Of a DNA stretch of 64,000 bases, positions 62,791 to 64,000 are shown piece by piece. The position numbers and the translations under genes are program-made. The stretch lies in contig NZ_NOIN01000001.1 in NCBI RefSeq assembly GCF_014596565.1, positions 124,001 through 188,000 of the forward strand, in the 5' to 3' direction. The notes under the pieces are model-generated. The model ran no database searches and was not told the DNA's origin. It saw only the letters and a program-made list of their open reading frames with translations. Each line of letters opens with the position of its first letter. Position 1 is the first letter of the stretch. This DNA comes from Pseudomonas sp. PSB18. GTDB lineage: Bacteria; Pseudomonadota; Gammaproteobacteria; Pseudomonadales; Pseudomonadaceae.

Positions 62791-64000
62791 TCAATAGTCG
62801 CGGCGCGGGTACGTGGTGTCCCGACCAGTGCTGATGACGTTGTTCTGCTGGACGTACTGGGCCCACTCCGCCAGTAACTCGTTCAACTTGCCGGGGTTCT
62901 TGCCAGACAAGTCGTGCAGTTCGCCGCGGTCGGTCTTCAGGTCATACAGCGCCCAGGCCCCTTTGCCATCGGTATAGCTGTAGACAATTTTCCAGTCGCC
63001 CTTGCGAATGGCGCTGCGCCCCATCAGCTCGATACCCAGCGTGTAATCCTTATTGTGCACGGTACTCGCCTTGCCCTTGAGCATGGGCAACAGGCTCATG
63101 CCTTTCATGGGCTCAATGGTCTTGCCATGGTATTCGACGCCGGGATGCTTGACGCCAGCGGCGTCGAGAATGGTCGGCATAATGTCCATGGCAGTCACGA
63201 CGGCATCACTGCGTTGCAAATCGACATGTGAAGGGAAGCGAATAAAGGACGCCGAGCGCACGCCGCCTTCATTGGTATAGGCCTTGAACATCCTGAACGG
63301 CTGGGCGCTAACCTGCCCCCAAGCGGGGCCTTGATAGGCAAAGGAGTTGGGCCGACCGATGTTGTCCAGAGAAACATCGAAGTGCTGTGGAATCCACTTG
63401 TCATTCTCGACATCCTGGCTCCAGTCATTGCCTTCCGGGCCGTTATCTGACAGAAAAATGATCAGTGTTTGGTCGTACACTCCCTTGTCCTTGAGATGCG
63501 TGATGAGCCTGCCCACTTCATGGTCGAAAGCGTCGACCATAGCCGCATAGGCTTCCATGGTACGCGCGGAATACGCTTTCTCGTCGCCACTCAGGCTGGT
63601 CCAGGGCTTGACGCCCTTGGGCATGGGCACCGGCGTCGCCTCAGCGTCTACAAGGCCTAGCACTTTCATTTTTTCGATGCGTTTCGCAGCCGTTAGGTCA
63701 TAGCCTTGATCGTAGCGTCCGCGATACTTCTTGAGATAGTCGTCCGGAGCCTGCAGTGGGAGATGCGCCGCAGTGTAGGCCGCGTACGCGAAGAACGGTT
63801 TGGCGTCGCTCAGGTTGGAATCGACGTACTCCATAAGCTTGTCGGTGTAGGCGCTCGAGGAATAGAAATCCGTCGCCAACTCGACCTTGGCATCGTTCTC
63901 ACGGTACACAGGCTCAGGCGCATCGGAAGCAACCTGCATGGGTGAAGCCTGCTTGAAATTCGCCGCGCCGCCGCCCATCAGGGCATAAGATTTTTCAAAA
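62791..64000 (-). CDS. Arylsulfatase, C-terminal part (cut by the window edge)
   Basis: About 403 C-terminal residues of a type I sulfatase; the frame stays open to the window edge, so the N-terminus with the CxPxR/SxPxR active-site motif is outside. Seen here are FFAYAAYTAAHLPLQAP, the metal-site region LIIFLSDNGPEGND, TAMDIMPTILDAAGVKHPG and DWKIVYSYTDGKGAWALYDLKTDRGELHDLSG. Probably exported and used to free sulfate from sulfate esters, with maturation by the adjacent FGE-like protein. Confidence 0.92.
   Translation of the reverse strand, partial: FEKSYALMGGGAANFKQASPMQVASDAPEPVYRENDAKVELATDFYSSSAYTDKLMEYVDSNLSDAKPFFAYAAYTAAHLPLQAPDDYLKKYRGRYDQGYDLTAAKRIEKMKVLGLVDAEATPVPMPKGVKPWTSLSGDEKAYSARTMEAYAAMVDAFDHEVGRLITHLKDKGVYDQTLIIFLSDNGPEGNDWSQDVENDKWIPQHFDVSLDNIGRPNSFAYQGPAWGQVSAQPFRMFKAYTNEGGVRSASFIRFPSHVDLQRSDAVVTAMDIMPTILDAAGVKHPGVEYHGKTIEPMKGMSLLPMLKGKASTVHNKDYTLGIELMGRSAIRKGDWKIVYSYTDGKGAWALYDLKTDRGELHDLSGKNPGKLNELLAEWAQYVQQNNVISTGRDTTYPRRDY

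Noticed and set aside
1..64000. CRISPR array, rRNA, intact tRNA or integrase
   Set aside because: No regularly spaced repeats, rRNA signatures, full cloverleaf sequences or recombinase motifs were seen on either strand.

Overview
The window looks like a chromosome of the Pseudomonas fluorescens group. The evidence is high GC, REP/REPIN palindromes, and a gene order in the left 28 kb that matches, from memory, the P. aeruginosa region PA0673-PA0690. No rRNA, intact tRNA, CRISPR array or complete insertion sequence was seen.

Left block (1-28.7 kb), a secretion and signalling locus linked to phosphate starvation. It holds a 4193-residue TpsA exoprotein (PdtA-like), a DING-family phosphate-binding/phosphatase protein, a complete Hxc-type type II secretion cluster (hxcS, R, Q, Z, Y, X, T, V, P, U, W) and the cell-surface signalling trio vreA-vreI-vreR. 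In P. aeruginosa the Vre sigma factor and PhoB drive expression of hxc, lapA and pdtA under low phosphate. Here the regulator, the machine, a likely substrate and a co-regulated exoprotein lie together. The partner transporter PdtB is not in the window and is expected beyond the left edge.

Middle block (28.7-52.7 kb). It starts with two sulfonate/nitrate-type ABC import systems arranged around a DUF3604 metallo-hydrolase-like protein and a HutC-type GntR regulator. Small accessory genes follow: AraC, PEBP, a membrane protein and a SnoaL-like protein. The block ends with a tight four-gene operon (41.8-52.0 kb). This encodes a ClpB-like AAA+ ATPase, a radical-SAM activase-like protein, a 2102-residue fusion of zinc ribbons, a degenerate protein kinase, an SF1 helicase and a Vsr/MTES_1575-type nuclease, and a coiled-coil protein. 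I do not recognise this combination as a named system. It is the best candidate here for an undescribed defence or DNA/RNA-processing system.

Right block (52.7-64 kb). A LysR, CoA-transferase, HMG-CoA-lyase-like and MFS transporter set looks like a complete catabolic module for a 3-hydroxy diacid. Next is a block with a possibly foreign flavour: a methyltransferase, a small ABM protein, a thioredoxin-reductase-like flavoprotein and a divergent TetR with twin operators. The window ends with a formylglycine-generating enzyme and the C-terminal part of an arylsulfatase that runs off the edge.

Three copies of about 21 bp, at 28.73, 52.73 and 58.07 kb, match the 3' end of a Pseudomonas tRNA-Gly. 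All are in the same orientation, and two are followed by the same terminator. They divide the right 35 kb into segments as expected for islands stacked at a tRNA-Gly gene, with the intact tRNA predicted to the right of the window.
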